This document shows positions 1 to 5,998 of a stretch of 9,468 bases of DNA, in pieces. The notes beneath the pieces were generated by a model. It was not told where the DNA came from. It did no database searches and saw nothing but the letters and a program-made list of their open reading frames with translations. The position numbers and the translations under genes were made by a program. The first letter of the stretch is position 1, and every line of letters starts with the position of its first letter. Source of the stretch: an uncultured Eubacteriales bacterium (GTDB taxonomy: Bacteria > Bacillota > Clostridia > Monoglobales > Monoglobaceae); NCBI GenBank assembly GCA_900552305.1, contig URZD01000078.1, positions 1 to 9,468 on the forward strand, read 5' to 3'.

Positions 1-2
1 TA

Positions 3-170
3 AAGCGCAACGCAGTGAGCTTTATCGGCTCCGACAGCCACAATCTGAAATCGCGCAAGCCGAATTTCGGTCCGGCCGTCAAAACAGTTCAAAAGCGTTT
101 AGGCAGGGACGGCTTGGGCAGAATCGACTACGAGGAGCAGCAGCTTCTTGAAACTCTGCGGCTGTATTAG
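3..170 (+). CDS. C-terminal end of a CpsB/YwqE-type PHP-family tyrosine phosphatase (partial)
   Basis: Only the last 55 codons are in the window; the gene begins further left. The frame opens at base 3 and stops at TAG 168-170. It carries FIGSDSHNLKSRKPN followed by a helix with VKTVQKRLG. A short hydrophobic strand, then G-S/A-S-D-A/S-H-N and a basic segment with R-x-P, is the C-terminal metal-site block of the CpsB/CapC/YwqE phosphatases. That family belongs to the PHP fold and dephosphorylates bacterial tyrosine kinases (BY-kinases) that control capsule and exopolysaccharide export. The Asp and His of SDSH would be metal ligands by family analogy. The VanZ-like gene starts about 45-80 bases downstream in the same direction, so the two may share a transcript. 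This suggests the tail of a surface-polysaccharide locus. Family assignment rests on a short segment; another PHP-family phosphoesterase is possible. Confidence 0.72.
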   Translation, partial: KRNAVSFIGSDSHNLKSRKPNFGPAVKTVQKRLGRDGLGRIDYEEQQLLETLRLY

Positions 171-250
171 GCTTTCGGTCGTGTTAAAATTTATGTTAGC
201 GGTGATTTAAAATTATTGAAAAGAAAAGGGTAATTTCAATTCGGGCAGTA

Positions 251-697
251 TTGTATTTGATGACGGCGTACCATTATTCGGTAATATACAGGTTTTCCGC
301 CGCGACTGCGGCGGAATCGACAGTCCAGAGCGACTCAGTGGTTTTGCGGCTGGTAAATGCGGCGACAGTGTTATTTGGGATATCTGCCGACCGTACAATT
401 CTTTGGGATGCGGAATTTATTGTGCGTAAGCTGGCGCATTTTACAATATTTTTTATACTGGGTTTTCTGCTGACCATGCTGTCGCAAATGGACAAAAGAG
501 CAGGTCTTTGCAAATGTGCGGCAAGAGCGTTGCTTTGCGGACTTTTCGGTGCGGCGTTTGACGAATGGCACCAATATTTTGTGCCGGGCAGAAGTGCGGA
601 GGTCAGGGACATCTGTATCGATTTTCTGGGTGTACTAACCGGCTGCACGGTATTCTGCGCCATGCGCAGAATATTTGTCGGCTATGATAATGTATAA
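251..697 (+). CDS. VanZ-family membrane protein
   Basis: A small hydrophobic protein of 148 residues counted from TTG 251. The VanZ family is named after a teicoplanin-resistance accessory protein, but most members are uncharacterised integral membrane proteins. Family marks visible: an N-terminal region with YRFSAATAAES and SD (residues 13-28), the KLAHF motif opening a membrane helix (60-77), and the signature block DEWHQYFVPGRSAEVRD (104-120) followed by a last helix with IDFLG (123-127). The start is uncertain. TTG 251 and ATG 260 have no close ribosome binding site. The same frame runs back to the stop at 203-205 and encodes IEKKRVISIRAVLYL just before TTG 251. That completes the first membrane helix expected of the family, so translation may begin upstream at ATT 215 behind GGTGAT 201-206. 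The gene follows the phosphatase tail closely. Its stop codon lies inside the first unit of a tandem repeat. Confidence 0.85.
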   Translation: MYLMTAYHYSVIYRFSAATAAESTVQSDSVVLRLVNAATVLFGISADRTILWDAEFIVRKLAHFTIFFILGFLLTMLSQMDKRAGLCKCAARALLCGLFGAAFDEWHQYFVPGRSAEVRDICIDFLGVLTGCTVFCAMRRIFVGYDNV

Positions 698-924
698 AAC
701 AGTCCGGTTGCCGATTACGATAGCAAGCAACATAGGCAGGCTGCATAACACGGTAGCTGTGCCGTATAGTGCAGACCGTTTGGCAGTGTGACGGCACTGT
801 ATAACGTAGACCGCTTGTCTGTGATGATAATGTATAAAACAGACTGTTTTTAGCTGATGATAACGAATAGCGCAAGCTGCCCGTCAGTGATACCGCATAT
901 AGCACAGTTTGTCGGCATAACATC
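690..924 (+). repeat. Decayed tandem repeat, about 35-bp unit, roughly seven copies
   Basis: Units read by eye at 690-724, 725-758, 759-793, 794-829, 830-864, 865-894 and 895-924, with a fragment to about 949. Lengths are 35, 34, 35, 36, 35, 30 and 30. Most units share an AT-rich TATA core, then a CAGAC-like block, a TTTGTC/TTGCC-like block, and a GTGATGATAA-like tail. The first and fifth copies share an exact 19-base block (684-702 and 824-842) exactly 140 bases apart, which is four units of 35. The array starts inside the end of the VanZ-like gene. Copies are diverged, so it is old or not kept identical. It lacks the conserved repeat and unique spacer pattern of a CRISPR array. Confidence 0.6.
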
Positions 925-1035
925 GCAGACGCGAACTATCTGTCCGGCGCGGGATTGAAAATGTAAGAGCTTTCGTATGCTATGCCGCGGCGATTGTAGC
1001 ATATTGGCACATTGATTTTAAGGAGGAACGGAAAA
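698..1035. other. Gene-free gap between the VanZ-like gene and the coiled-coil protein
   Basis: No credible open reading frame. Most of it is the 35-bp tandem repeat. The remainder (950-1035) holds a possible weak promoter, TTGAAA 955-960 with TATGCT 976-981 at a short 15-base spacing. It also holds an inverted repeat (TATGCTA 976-982, TAGCATA 997-1003) and the strong ribosome binding site AAGGAGG at 1020-1026. No clear GC-rich terminator for the VanZ-like gene is visible. Confidence 0.6.
976..1003 (+). promoter_or_regulatory. Short inverted repeat in the leader of the coiled-coil gene
   Basis: TATGCTA at 976-982 is matched by its reverse complement TAGCATA at 997-1003, with a 14-base centre containing CCGCGG. 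It lies 16 bases before the ribosome binding site of the gene at 1036. The left arm coincides with a possible -10 element, which would suit an operator. A weak RNA hairpin or chance is equally possible. Confidence 0.25.
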
Positions 1036-1737
1036 ATGAAAAAGTGGGTTAAGGTACTTATATGCGTTTTGGCGATTCTTTTGGTTACGGTAAGTGCGCT
1101 CGCAATATGGCAGCGCAACAACATCAGCGCCGTTTTCAAAATGCTGACAAGCGACAAGGAGCAAATCGCACAGGAGATGAACGAAAACAAGGAGCAGCTT
1201 GAAAAGGAGCTTCAGGAAAAATACCCGTCCGTAATTGACGATATAACCGCCGAGCAGGAGGAAAAAATCCTCCGCGGCGAGCTGACAGTTGAGGAAGTTG
1301 TTGCGGAAATCAACAAAAAGTACGAGGAACGCCGCGCAGAGCAGCAGTCCTCCGCAAATTCCGCAAGCTCGTCCTCCGGCAATAACGCGGCGGCGGTTGA
1401 TAAGCTGATAGGCGACAAGGTAATTGAGATATACAGTCTTAAAGCGTATTACCTCGGTCAGCTCGGACAGCTTGAGGCGGCGGTAAAAAGTGACTACACC
1501 GCACTGCCCGAAAGCAAGCGCAACATAGTCGGCAAAAAGGAGCTTGTGTCCAAGTACATGGGCAGAGCCACCTCTCTTATGGGCCAGTGCGACTCCAGAG
1601 TCGAGTCGGTTTTGTCCGAGCTTAAAAGCGGACTTGACAGCTACGGTGCGGACACATCTATCATCAAAAGAATACGCAGCGCCTACGAAAACGAAAAGAC
1701 GCTGAAAAAGGCGTATTACATGAGCTTGGTAAAATAA
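1036..1737 (+). CDS. Membrane-anchored coiled-coil protein of unknown function
   Basis: Not recognised as a named family. The start is ATG 1036, set by AAGGAGG at 1020-1026; an in-frame TTG at 1012 would read through the ribosome binding site and is rejected. The product is 233 residues. Residues 1-4 are basic (MKKW) and 5-24 form one hydrophobic helix with no cleavage site or lipobox, so it is probably a signal anchor with the rest outside the cell. Residues 38-62 are charged and Gln/Glu-rich with coiled-coil character. Residues 103-117 are a Ser/Asn/Gln-rich low-complexity linker. Residues 121-233 look helical and include KAYYLGQLGQLEAAV and paired Lys/Glu runs. There is a single Cys in the C-terminal part (residue 185). 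The SLH-domain gene starts 74 bases downstream on the same strand with no terminator between. A joint role at the cell surface is inferred. Confidence 0.8.
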   Translation: MKKWVKVLICVLAILLVTVSALAIWQRNNISAVFKMLTSDKEQIAQEMNENKEQLEKELQEKYPSVIDDITAEQEEKILRGELTVEEVVAEINKKYEERRAEQQSSANSASSSSGNNAAAVDKLIGDKVIEIYSLKAYYLGQLGQLEAAVKSDYTALPESKRNIVGKKELVSKYMGRATSLMGQCDSRVESVLSELKSGLDSYGADTSIIKRIRSAYENEKTLKKAYYMSLVK

Positions 1738-1811
1738 TTTTCAAGCGGTCAGACAGCATTTTGGGCAAAAGCCGAAACAAGCTTGACAAATAACACAATA
1801 AGGACTTGATA

Positions 1812-2738
1812 ATGATGACAAAAAGATTTTTAAGAGCGTTCACGAGTGCTGCCGCTATGGCGGCAATCCTTGCTTGCAGTGTGTCCGCCGCCGTTTTCAC
1901 AGACGTTGCGGATAACACTGCGGAGGGCAGCGCGATAAAGGTTATGTATGACCGCGGCTATATTCAGGGCTTTGGTGACGGCACATTCAGACCCCAAGCC
2001 ACGCTCACGCGTGCCGAATTTGTTACAATAATAAATAAAATGTACGGCTACAAGGTTGAGGCAAAGAACATTTTTTCCGACATACACGAAAAAAGCTGGT
2101 ATTATGCCGATGTAATGCGTGCGGTTGCGGCGGGCTATATAAAGGGCATGGGTGACGGCACATTTCACCCGAACGAGGCGGTAACACGCGAGCAGGTATG
2201 CGTTATGCTTAACTCCATACTCAAAACCGAGCGTCTTGACTACAGCGTGGCTATTTCCGACACTGTGTCCGACTGGGCGCGCGACAGTGTTGAAAAGCTC
2301 ATTTCCAACCGCCTGTTTACGGTTGAGGACGGCGGCAGATTCCGCGCGACCGAGCCGATAACAAGGGGTGAAGCCTGTGTTGCTCTTGAAAAATGCGTGA
2401 TTGATGCAGCGGATGACTTCGGCGATATAGATATGGACGGAACTGTACGAGAGGAGCTTGAAAAAAAACTGACAAACCTCATTGCGGTTATGAAGGATAA
2501 GGTAATCCCCTGTGCGGAAACCGAAAACTCCAAAAAGGTCGCACAAATGATTACCGACAGCTTAGAGGCGTACCTCGCCGACCCCAATTATGACTACAAA
2601 GCCGCAACGGATAAGGCATATGCCGAGTACGAAAAGCTCAGCGACACAGAGCGCACCAACTTGAAAACGCTTGTGCTGAACAACGCCAACGGCGACGAGC
2701 TTATGCTGCTGTTTGACTTTTTCTATTCATCAAAATAA
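1812..2738 (+). CDS. Secreted protein with three S-layer homology (SLH) repeats and a helical C-terminus
   Basis: SLH domains bind pyruvylated or related secondary cell-wall polymers and hold proteins on the surface of Gram-positive cells. The start is taken as ATG 1812, seven bases after AAGGA 1800-1804; TTG 1806 is too close to it. The product is 308 residues. Residues 1-26 form a signal peptide (basic MTKRFLR, hydrophobic stretch, likely cut after SVSA). SLH repeat 1 covers about 29-80 (FTDV, GFGDGTFRP, LTRAEF). Repeat 2 covers about 87-138 (FSDI, GMGDGTFHP, VTREQ). Repeat 3 covers about 148-196 and is degenerate: it keeps ITRGEA but has lost the GxGDGTF turn. Residues 207-308 are charged, helical and not recognised. 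The protein is short for an SLH protein and lacks a known enzyme domain, so it may be an anchor or structural component. It is probably cotranscribed with the coiled-coil gene and is followed by a strong terminator. Confidence 0.9.
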   Translation: MMTKRFLRAFTSAAAMAAILACSVSAAVFTDVADNTAEGSAIKVMYDRGYIQGFGDGTFRPQATLTRAEFVTIINKMYGYKVEAKNIFSDIHEKSWYYADVMRAVAAGYIKGMGDGTFHPNEAVTREQVCVMLNSILKTERLDYSVAISDTVSDWARDSVEKLISNRLFTVEDGGRFRATEPITRGEACVALEKCVIDAADDFGDIDMDGTVREELEKKLTNLIAVMKDKVIPCAETENSKKVAQMITDSLEAYLADPNYDYKAATDKAYAEYEKLSDTERTNLKTLVLNNANGDELMLLFDFFYSSK

Positions 2739-2745
2739 AGCTTAA

Positions 2746-2783
2746 AAAAAAGAGGATGTAACAAATTTTACATCCTCTTTTTT
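2746..2783. terminator. Bidirectional intrinsic terminator between convergent genes
   Basis: The left arm 2746-2761 (six A, then GAGGATGTAA) is perfectly complementary to the right arm 2768-2783 (TTACATCCTC, then six T), with a six-base CAAATT loop. A-tract on one side and T-tract on the other let it act in both directions. It lies 7 bases after the SLH gene stop and 25 bases past the lipoprotein gene stop at 2809, so it can serve both genes. Confidence 0.93.
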
Positions 2784-2808
2784 GTGTTTAATAGCTTTTG
2801 CCGTGTGC

Positions 2809-3384
2809 TTAATCAATCGGCAGAACATATATATCCTTCATCTTCGACATATCCGAGCCGAACAGCTGATACCCCGCGTCAGAGAAGGTTATGTCCTCAT
2901 TATTTGCAAGGACAAGGTATCTGCTGTCCGTTTCCGCCTTCGGAAGTCTGCCGTTCAAAATGCAGCAATACTTATACTTAAATATATCTGCGTTCGTGTC
3001 GATTTTGGCAAATATCTCCCAATCGCCGTCAAGCACGGTTTCCACCGTGTTTTCCTTTAAGCCTATCTGATAGCCGTCCGCGCCGCTGAAATTGCTTTCA
3101 TTGTCATTTTTCGGAATCTCATTCTCGGACGCGCCCTTTTTAATCGCGCCGTCCATTGTGCCGCAGCGTCCCTCTACATCGCTTTTTTTGCCCGTGTCAT
3201 AATACAGTGCGCCGTCTATCCTAATCATTTTAACTGTTTCCCTGCCGTACTCCGTACTGCCTTTATCGTCGGAAACAACCACCTTTGTCGGACCGTCCGC
3301 ACCTCCTATAATTCCTATGCTTTTTGCTCCGCAGCCGGAGAGCGCGACCGCCACCGCGCATATTATCAAAGTAACGCTCCTCAT
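2809..3384 (-). CDS. Small lipoprotein with a GIIGGADGPT motif, function unknown
   Basis: The product is 191 residues from ATG 3384, with GGAGGA at 3391-3396 six bases upstream. Residues 1-17 are a lipoprotein signal peptide ending in the lipobox LSGC, so Cys18 would be lipidated and the protein held on the outer face of the membrane. Directly after it, residues 22-33 read SIGIIGGADGPT. This matches, from memory, the conserved loop of the beta subunits of sodium-pumping decarboxylases (OadB/GcdB/MmdB), but nothing else here resembles those many-helix proteins. The remainder is soluble and hydrophilic, with IDGALYYDTG (56-65) and GRCGTMDGAI (72-81). That pattern resembles, also from memory, uncharacterised small clostridial lipoproteins. 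A promoter lies upstream at 3453-3481 and the gene ends at the shared terminator. No enzyme activity can be assigned. It is not an oxaloacetate decarboxylase subunit, although the motif could cause that misannotation. Confidence 0.85.
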   Translation of the reverse strand: MRSVTLIICAVAVALSGCGAKSIGIIGGADGPTKVVVSDDKGSTEYGRETVKMIRIDGALYYDTGKKSDVEGRCGTMDGAIKKGASENEIPKNDNESNFSGADGYQIGLKENTVETVLDGDWEIFAKIDTNADIFKYKYCCILNGRLPKAETDSRYLVLANNEDITFSDAGYQLFGSDMSKMKDIYVLPID

Positions 3385-3452
3385 ACTCTGTCCTCCGTTT
3401 TTCGTTTAGTCCAAAATACGTCCTCCGCCCGCTGTATAAGCCGAAACTGTGC

Positions 3453-3481
3453 ATTATCGGTCAGGACGGACTTGGTTACAA
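3453..3481 (-). promoter_or_regulatory. Probable sigma-A promoter of the lipoprotein gene
   Basis: Read on the - strand: -35 TTGTAA (3481-3476), a 17-base spacer, then -10 GATAAT (3458-3453). The -10 matches the consensus at five of six positions and the -35 at four of six. The predicted leader is about 60 bases before ATG 3384. Confidence 0.55.
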
Positions 3482-3565
3482 TCGCGCCCGGACTGCCGAG
3501 TATTTTAACACAGCGGAAACGGGAATCCGTCTCTCAAAATCGAATTTCGGATTACTCCCTTCCGG

Positions 3566-3616
3566 TTAGGCACACGGGAGTTGAACACGATATGCGTTCG
3601 ACTCCCGCGCGCCTAA
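3566..3616. repeat. 51-bp near-palindrome overlapping the stop codon of the hydrolase gene
   Basis: The dyad axis is at base 3591. Outer arms TTAGGC 3566-3571 and GCCTAA 3611-3616 are perfect, as are CGGGAGT 3575-3581 with ACTCCCG 3601-3607 and GAAC 3583-3586 with GTTC 3596-3599. Nineteen of 25 symmetric positions are Watson-Crick pairs and two more are G-T. The stop codon of the SGNH hydrolase (3613-3615, read TAG on the - strand) is inside one arm. There is no T-run on either side, so it is a poor intrinsic terminator. Both arms contain a GTTCRACTCCCG-like string resembling a tRNA T-arm, but no tRNA can be folded here. Confidence 0.6.
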
Positions 3617-4266
3617 AGTGCGGAAAGGAATCCGTACAGCCTTTCGGCAATCCTTCTTGCGCCCTTATCGGACGGATGCAAGCCGTCCGGCATATACTCC
3701 TGCTTGATTATCTCCACGCTCGGCTGGATTCCGCTCATATTGAACAGATCCAACACGGGCAAGCCGTAATATCCCGCAACCTCTTTGATAATCGACACAT
3801 ATCCCGAAAGCGGAACCTCGTTTGGGATGCCATTTTCCTTCATCTCGTTATTTTCCGTCACTCTGTGCAGCGGCGTCATGAAAACGATTACCGCGTCAGG
3901 ATATTTGTTTATCAGCTTTTCGCAAAGGCAGTGCATCGCGCCGTAAAACGTGCACACGTTTCGCGAGCTGAAATCACCTATCTTCGCGTCACCGTGACCG
4001 AAATCGTTTGTTCCGCCGAATACAACCACAATATCCGCATTGGGTTCCATCTCGTCCGCGCGCAAAACAAAATCTCTGTCAAACAGTTCATTGTCGGTTT
4101 TTCCCGTCTGTCTTGCAATTCTCGTTCCGCTCAAGCCGTAGTTTTTAACCTCTGCGCCGGAGATTTTTCCGAACACCGACACATAATTCGCATCCGCTGA
4201 GGACGCGCCGACTCCCTCTGTTATACTGTCGCCCAAAAATAGTATTTTTTTGTTTTTTAAATCCAT
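3613..4266 (-). CDS. SGNH/GDSL-family hydrolase (lipase/esterase fold)
   Basis: The family hydrolyses esters, often acetyl groups on sugars or short acyl chains; the substrate here is unknown. The start is ATG 4266, eight bases after GAAGGG (4280-4275); the frame runs further upstream but those codons lie in the leader behind a consensus promoter. The product is 217 residues, typical of a one-domain SGNH enzyme. Block I is LGDSITEG with nucleophile Ser14. Block II is NYGLSGTRI (42-50). Block III is GGTND with Asn87. Block V is DGLHPS with Asp194 and His197 completing the triad. All four catalytic blocks are intact. There is no signal peptide or membrane helix, so it is probably cytoplasmic. 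The gene is isolated from its neighbours by a promoter upstream and a 51-bp near-palindrome at its 3' end. SGNH proteins of this size are often annotated as rhamnogalacturonan acetylesterase-like or lysophospholipase-like; neither can be chosen here. Confidence 0.92.
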   Translation of the reverse strand: MDLKNKKILFLGDSITEGVGASSADANYVSVFGKISGAEVKNYGLSGTRIARQTGKTDNELFDRDFVLRADEMEPNADIVVVFGGTNDFGHGDAKIGDFSSRNVCTFYGAMHCLCEKLINKYPDAVIVFMTPLHRVTENNEMKENGIPNEVPLSGYVSIIKEVAGYYGLPVLDLFNMSGIQPSVEIIKQEYMPDGLHPSDKGARRIAERLYGFLSAL

Positions 4267-4353
4267 GTTGTAATCCCTTCCCTTTGTATGCTTTTGCCGA
4301 CCTATTATGTATTTAAATATCCGCAAGCCGTCAGTCGCTTTATTTGCGTATTC

Positions 4354-4382
4354 ATTATAGCACCTTACCTCACCGCTGTCAA
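4354..4382 (-). promoter_or_regulatory. Perfect-consensus sigma-A promoter of the SGNH hydrolase gene
   Basis: Read on the - strand: -35 TTGACA (4382-4377), a 17-base spacer, -10 TATAAT (4359-4354). Both hexamers and the spacing match the vegetative consensus exactly. The start point should be near 4347, giving a leader of about 80 bases before ATG 4266. No known riboswitch was recognised in that leader. It is the best promoter in the window. Confidence 0.88.
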
Positions 4383-4386
4383 CCAA

Positions 4387-4583
4387 AATCTGCCTTTAAA
4401 TCACAGTATTTTTTTCGGCGCAAACCGACAATAGCGGTACACAGTAGCCCAAAAAACAACACACATTTTAAAAGCCGAATTGCGCACAGAAAATCTCAAA
4501 GCTGCACGCAAAATATAAGCCGCATGACGCACATCACCCGGCACACGCAATACCGCAGGATGTGCGCCTTGCGGCGCAATATA
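4387..4583. other. Gap downstream of the MATE gene with alternative hairpins
   Basis: Together with the hydrolase leader (4267-4386) this makes about 317 bases without a gene. A compact hairpin lies just past the MATE stop: TGCGCC 4563-4568 and GGCGCA 4573-4578, with a GCAA loop on the - strand. An 8-bp inverted repeat, CGCACATC 4528-4535 with GATGTGCG 4559-4566, shares bases with it, so only one can form at a time. No T-run follows either, so a terminator for the MATE gene is possible but weak. The rest (about 4387-4527) shows nothing recognisable. Confidence 0.45.
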
Positions 4584-5972
4584 TCATTTCTGCTCTGTCG
4601 GCGGGAATATTCTGCGCCGCAGTGCAAGGTACGCGACAAGTATCGCGGCAGATGTCGCAACCCAGCTTATCGGGTACACAATCATAAGGTTAATAAAGCT
4701 GCGGTGCGCCGCAAAAAACGTGTACATCCACACAATTCTCAGCACGCACACTCCCGCAACGCTGATGCACGCCGGAAGTACGGAATACCCCGCACTCCTG
4801 AGCGCACCCGACAAAACCTCGCTGAATACCATAACAAGTTCAAGCGGGATAATGCACCAGAGTTTTTCCATACCGTACTTGATTATCAGCTCCGAGTCGG
4901 TAAATATGCTCAAAAGCTGCCTTCCGAAAACTAATGCAACAGCTGACGCAATCACCGTGACCAGAACGCCCATCGCAAGTGATTGCCTTATAATGCTTTT
5001 GCAGCGTTTGTAGTTTCGCGCCGCATGATTCTGACTTATAAAGGTTACGCAGGTCTGACCGAACGACGCCGGTATAAAATAGATAAAGCTGTCTATGCTC
5101 GTTTCCGCAGCAGACGCCGCTATGTAAGCCTTGCCGAGCTTGTTTATCGCCGACTGTACGCACACGTTTGAGATAGAGAACATCGAGGTCTGCAAGCCGG
5201 TCGGCACTCCTATTTTCAGAATTGCCACGGTCAGCCGCTTATCAAGGCGGATTTTTTTAGGATTGATTCTGACTGCGCTGTCATCGTTTATAAGGAAATA
5301 TATCAAAAGTCCCGAGCTTACCACATTTGAGATAACCGTCGCAATCGCAACCCCCGCAACGCTGAGCCGACACACTATCACAAAAAACAGATTAAGAATG
5401 ACATTTATAATTCCGGACGCGGTAAGACCGTACAGTGGCCGTTTTGTGTCGCCGCGGCTCCTTAAAATCGCGTAGCAGAAGTTATAAAGCATCATGAACG
5501 GCATACCCAGAAAATAAATCCGCATATAAAGAGTAGCAAGCCCTATAACCTCGGACGGGCAGGACATTATTTCAAGAGCCGGGACGGCAATCAGCTGACC
5601 CAAAACGGTCATGATAAGTCCGCAGACTATCGCGAGGGCAACCGAGCTGTGCGCGGCGAGCGACGCGTTTTTCGCATCCTCCTGACCGATAAACCTCGAA
5701 ATAATTACGTTTGCCCCAACCGAAAGTCCGACAAACAAATTGATAATAAGATTTATAAGCGACGAGGTACTGCCCACTGCTGCAAGCGCGCTGTCGGAGG
5801 CGAACTTGCCGACAACCGCAACGTCCGCAGCGTTAAAAAGCTGCTGCAAAATACTACTCGCCGCGATCGGAATGGTAAACATAAGTATTTTGTCCCAAAC
5901 CGAGCCGCTTAAAATGTCAATTTCACGTTTTGTTTCCTTTACGACCGCAGAGTTACTCATAATAATTCCCAT
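4584..5972 (-). CDS. MATE-family multidrug/cation antiporter
   Basis: The product is 462 residues, normal for the family, with about twelve hydrophobic helices. MATE proteins export drugs or metabolites in exchange for sodium or protons across the cytoplasmic membrane. Visible marks: a cytoplasmic N-terminus, then the first helix FTIPIAASSILQQLFNAAD (32-50) with VVGKF, the loop SVGANVIISRFIGQ (84-97), and the RSRGDTKRP motif (171-179) at the end of the first half. The second half carries the matching SGALRSAGYSVLP. These patterns fit the NorM/MepA/DinF-like bacterial branch, but the substrate cannot be inferred. Two starts are possible: ATG 5972 (GGTGGAAAGG upstream) and ATG 5960 (GGGA upstream); both give an intact protein. 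A perfect 13-bp dyad lies 27 bases upstream of ATG 5972 and could be the site of a repressor, as is common for drug exporters. No regulator gene is adjacent. Confidence 0.93.
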   Translation of the reverse strand: MGIIMSNSAVVKETKREIDILSGSVWDKILMFTIPIAASSILQQLFNAADVAVVGKFASDSALAAVGSTSSLINLIINLFVGLSVGANVIISRFIGQEDAKNASLAAHSSVALAIVCGLIMTVLGQLIAVPALEIMSCPSEVIGLATLYMRIYFLGMPFMMLYNFCYAILRSRGDTKRPLYGLTASGIINVILNLFFVIVCRLSVAGVAIATVISNVVSSGLLIYFLINDDSAVRINPKKIRLDKRLTVAILKIGVPTGLQTSMFSISNVCVQSAINKLGKAYIAASAAETSIDSFIYFIPASFGQTCVTFISQNHAARNYKRCKSIIRQSLAMGVLVTVIASAVALVFGRQLLSIFTDSELIIKYGMEKLWCIIPLELVMVFSEVLSGALRSAGYSVLPACISVAGVCVLRIVWMYTFFAAHRSFINLMIVYPISWVATSAAILVAYLALRRRIFPPTEQK

Positions 5973-5998
5973 AGCCTTTCCACCCGCAAAATGTTCAA

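Noticed and set aside
690..924. CRISPR array
   Set aside because: The units are diverged along their whole length and continuous; there are no conserved repeats with unique spacers and no cas genes.
1783..1811. Promoter TTGACA 1783-1788 with a -10 at 1806-1811 for the SLH gene
   Set aside because: The -10 (TTGATA) overlaps the start region and lies after the ribosome binding site, so a transcript from it would lack the start codon and its signal.
3590..3616. tRNA 3' end suggested by GTTCGACTCCCG
   Set aside because: The bases needed for the T-stem partner and the remaining arms are absent on either strand; the string pairs with its inverted copy instead.
3565..3617. Integron attC site suggested by GTTAGGC and GCCTAAA at the ends of the palindrome
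   Set aside because: The order is reversed: attC begins with RYYYAAC and ends with GTTRRRY, whereas this begins with GTTAGGC. No integrase or cassette array is visible.
3472..4200. A long + strand frame opposite the SGNH hydrolase
   Set aside because: Antisense shadow of a gene with intact catalytic motifs, a good ribosome binding site and a consensus promoter.
4344..4934. A + strand frame opposite the end of the MATE gene
   Set aside because: Arg/His-rich antisense shadow with no ribosome binding site and no family features.
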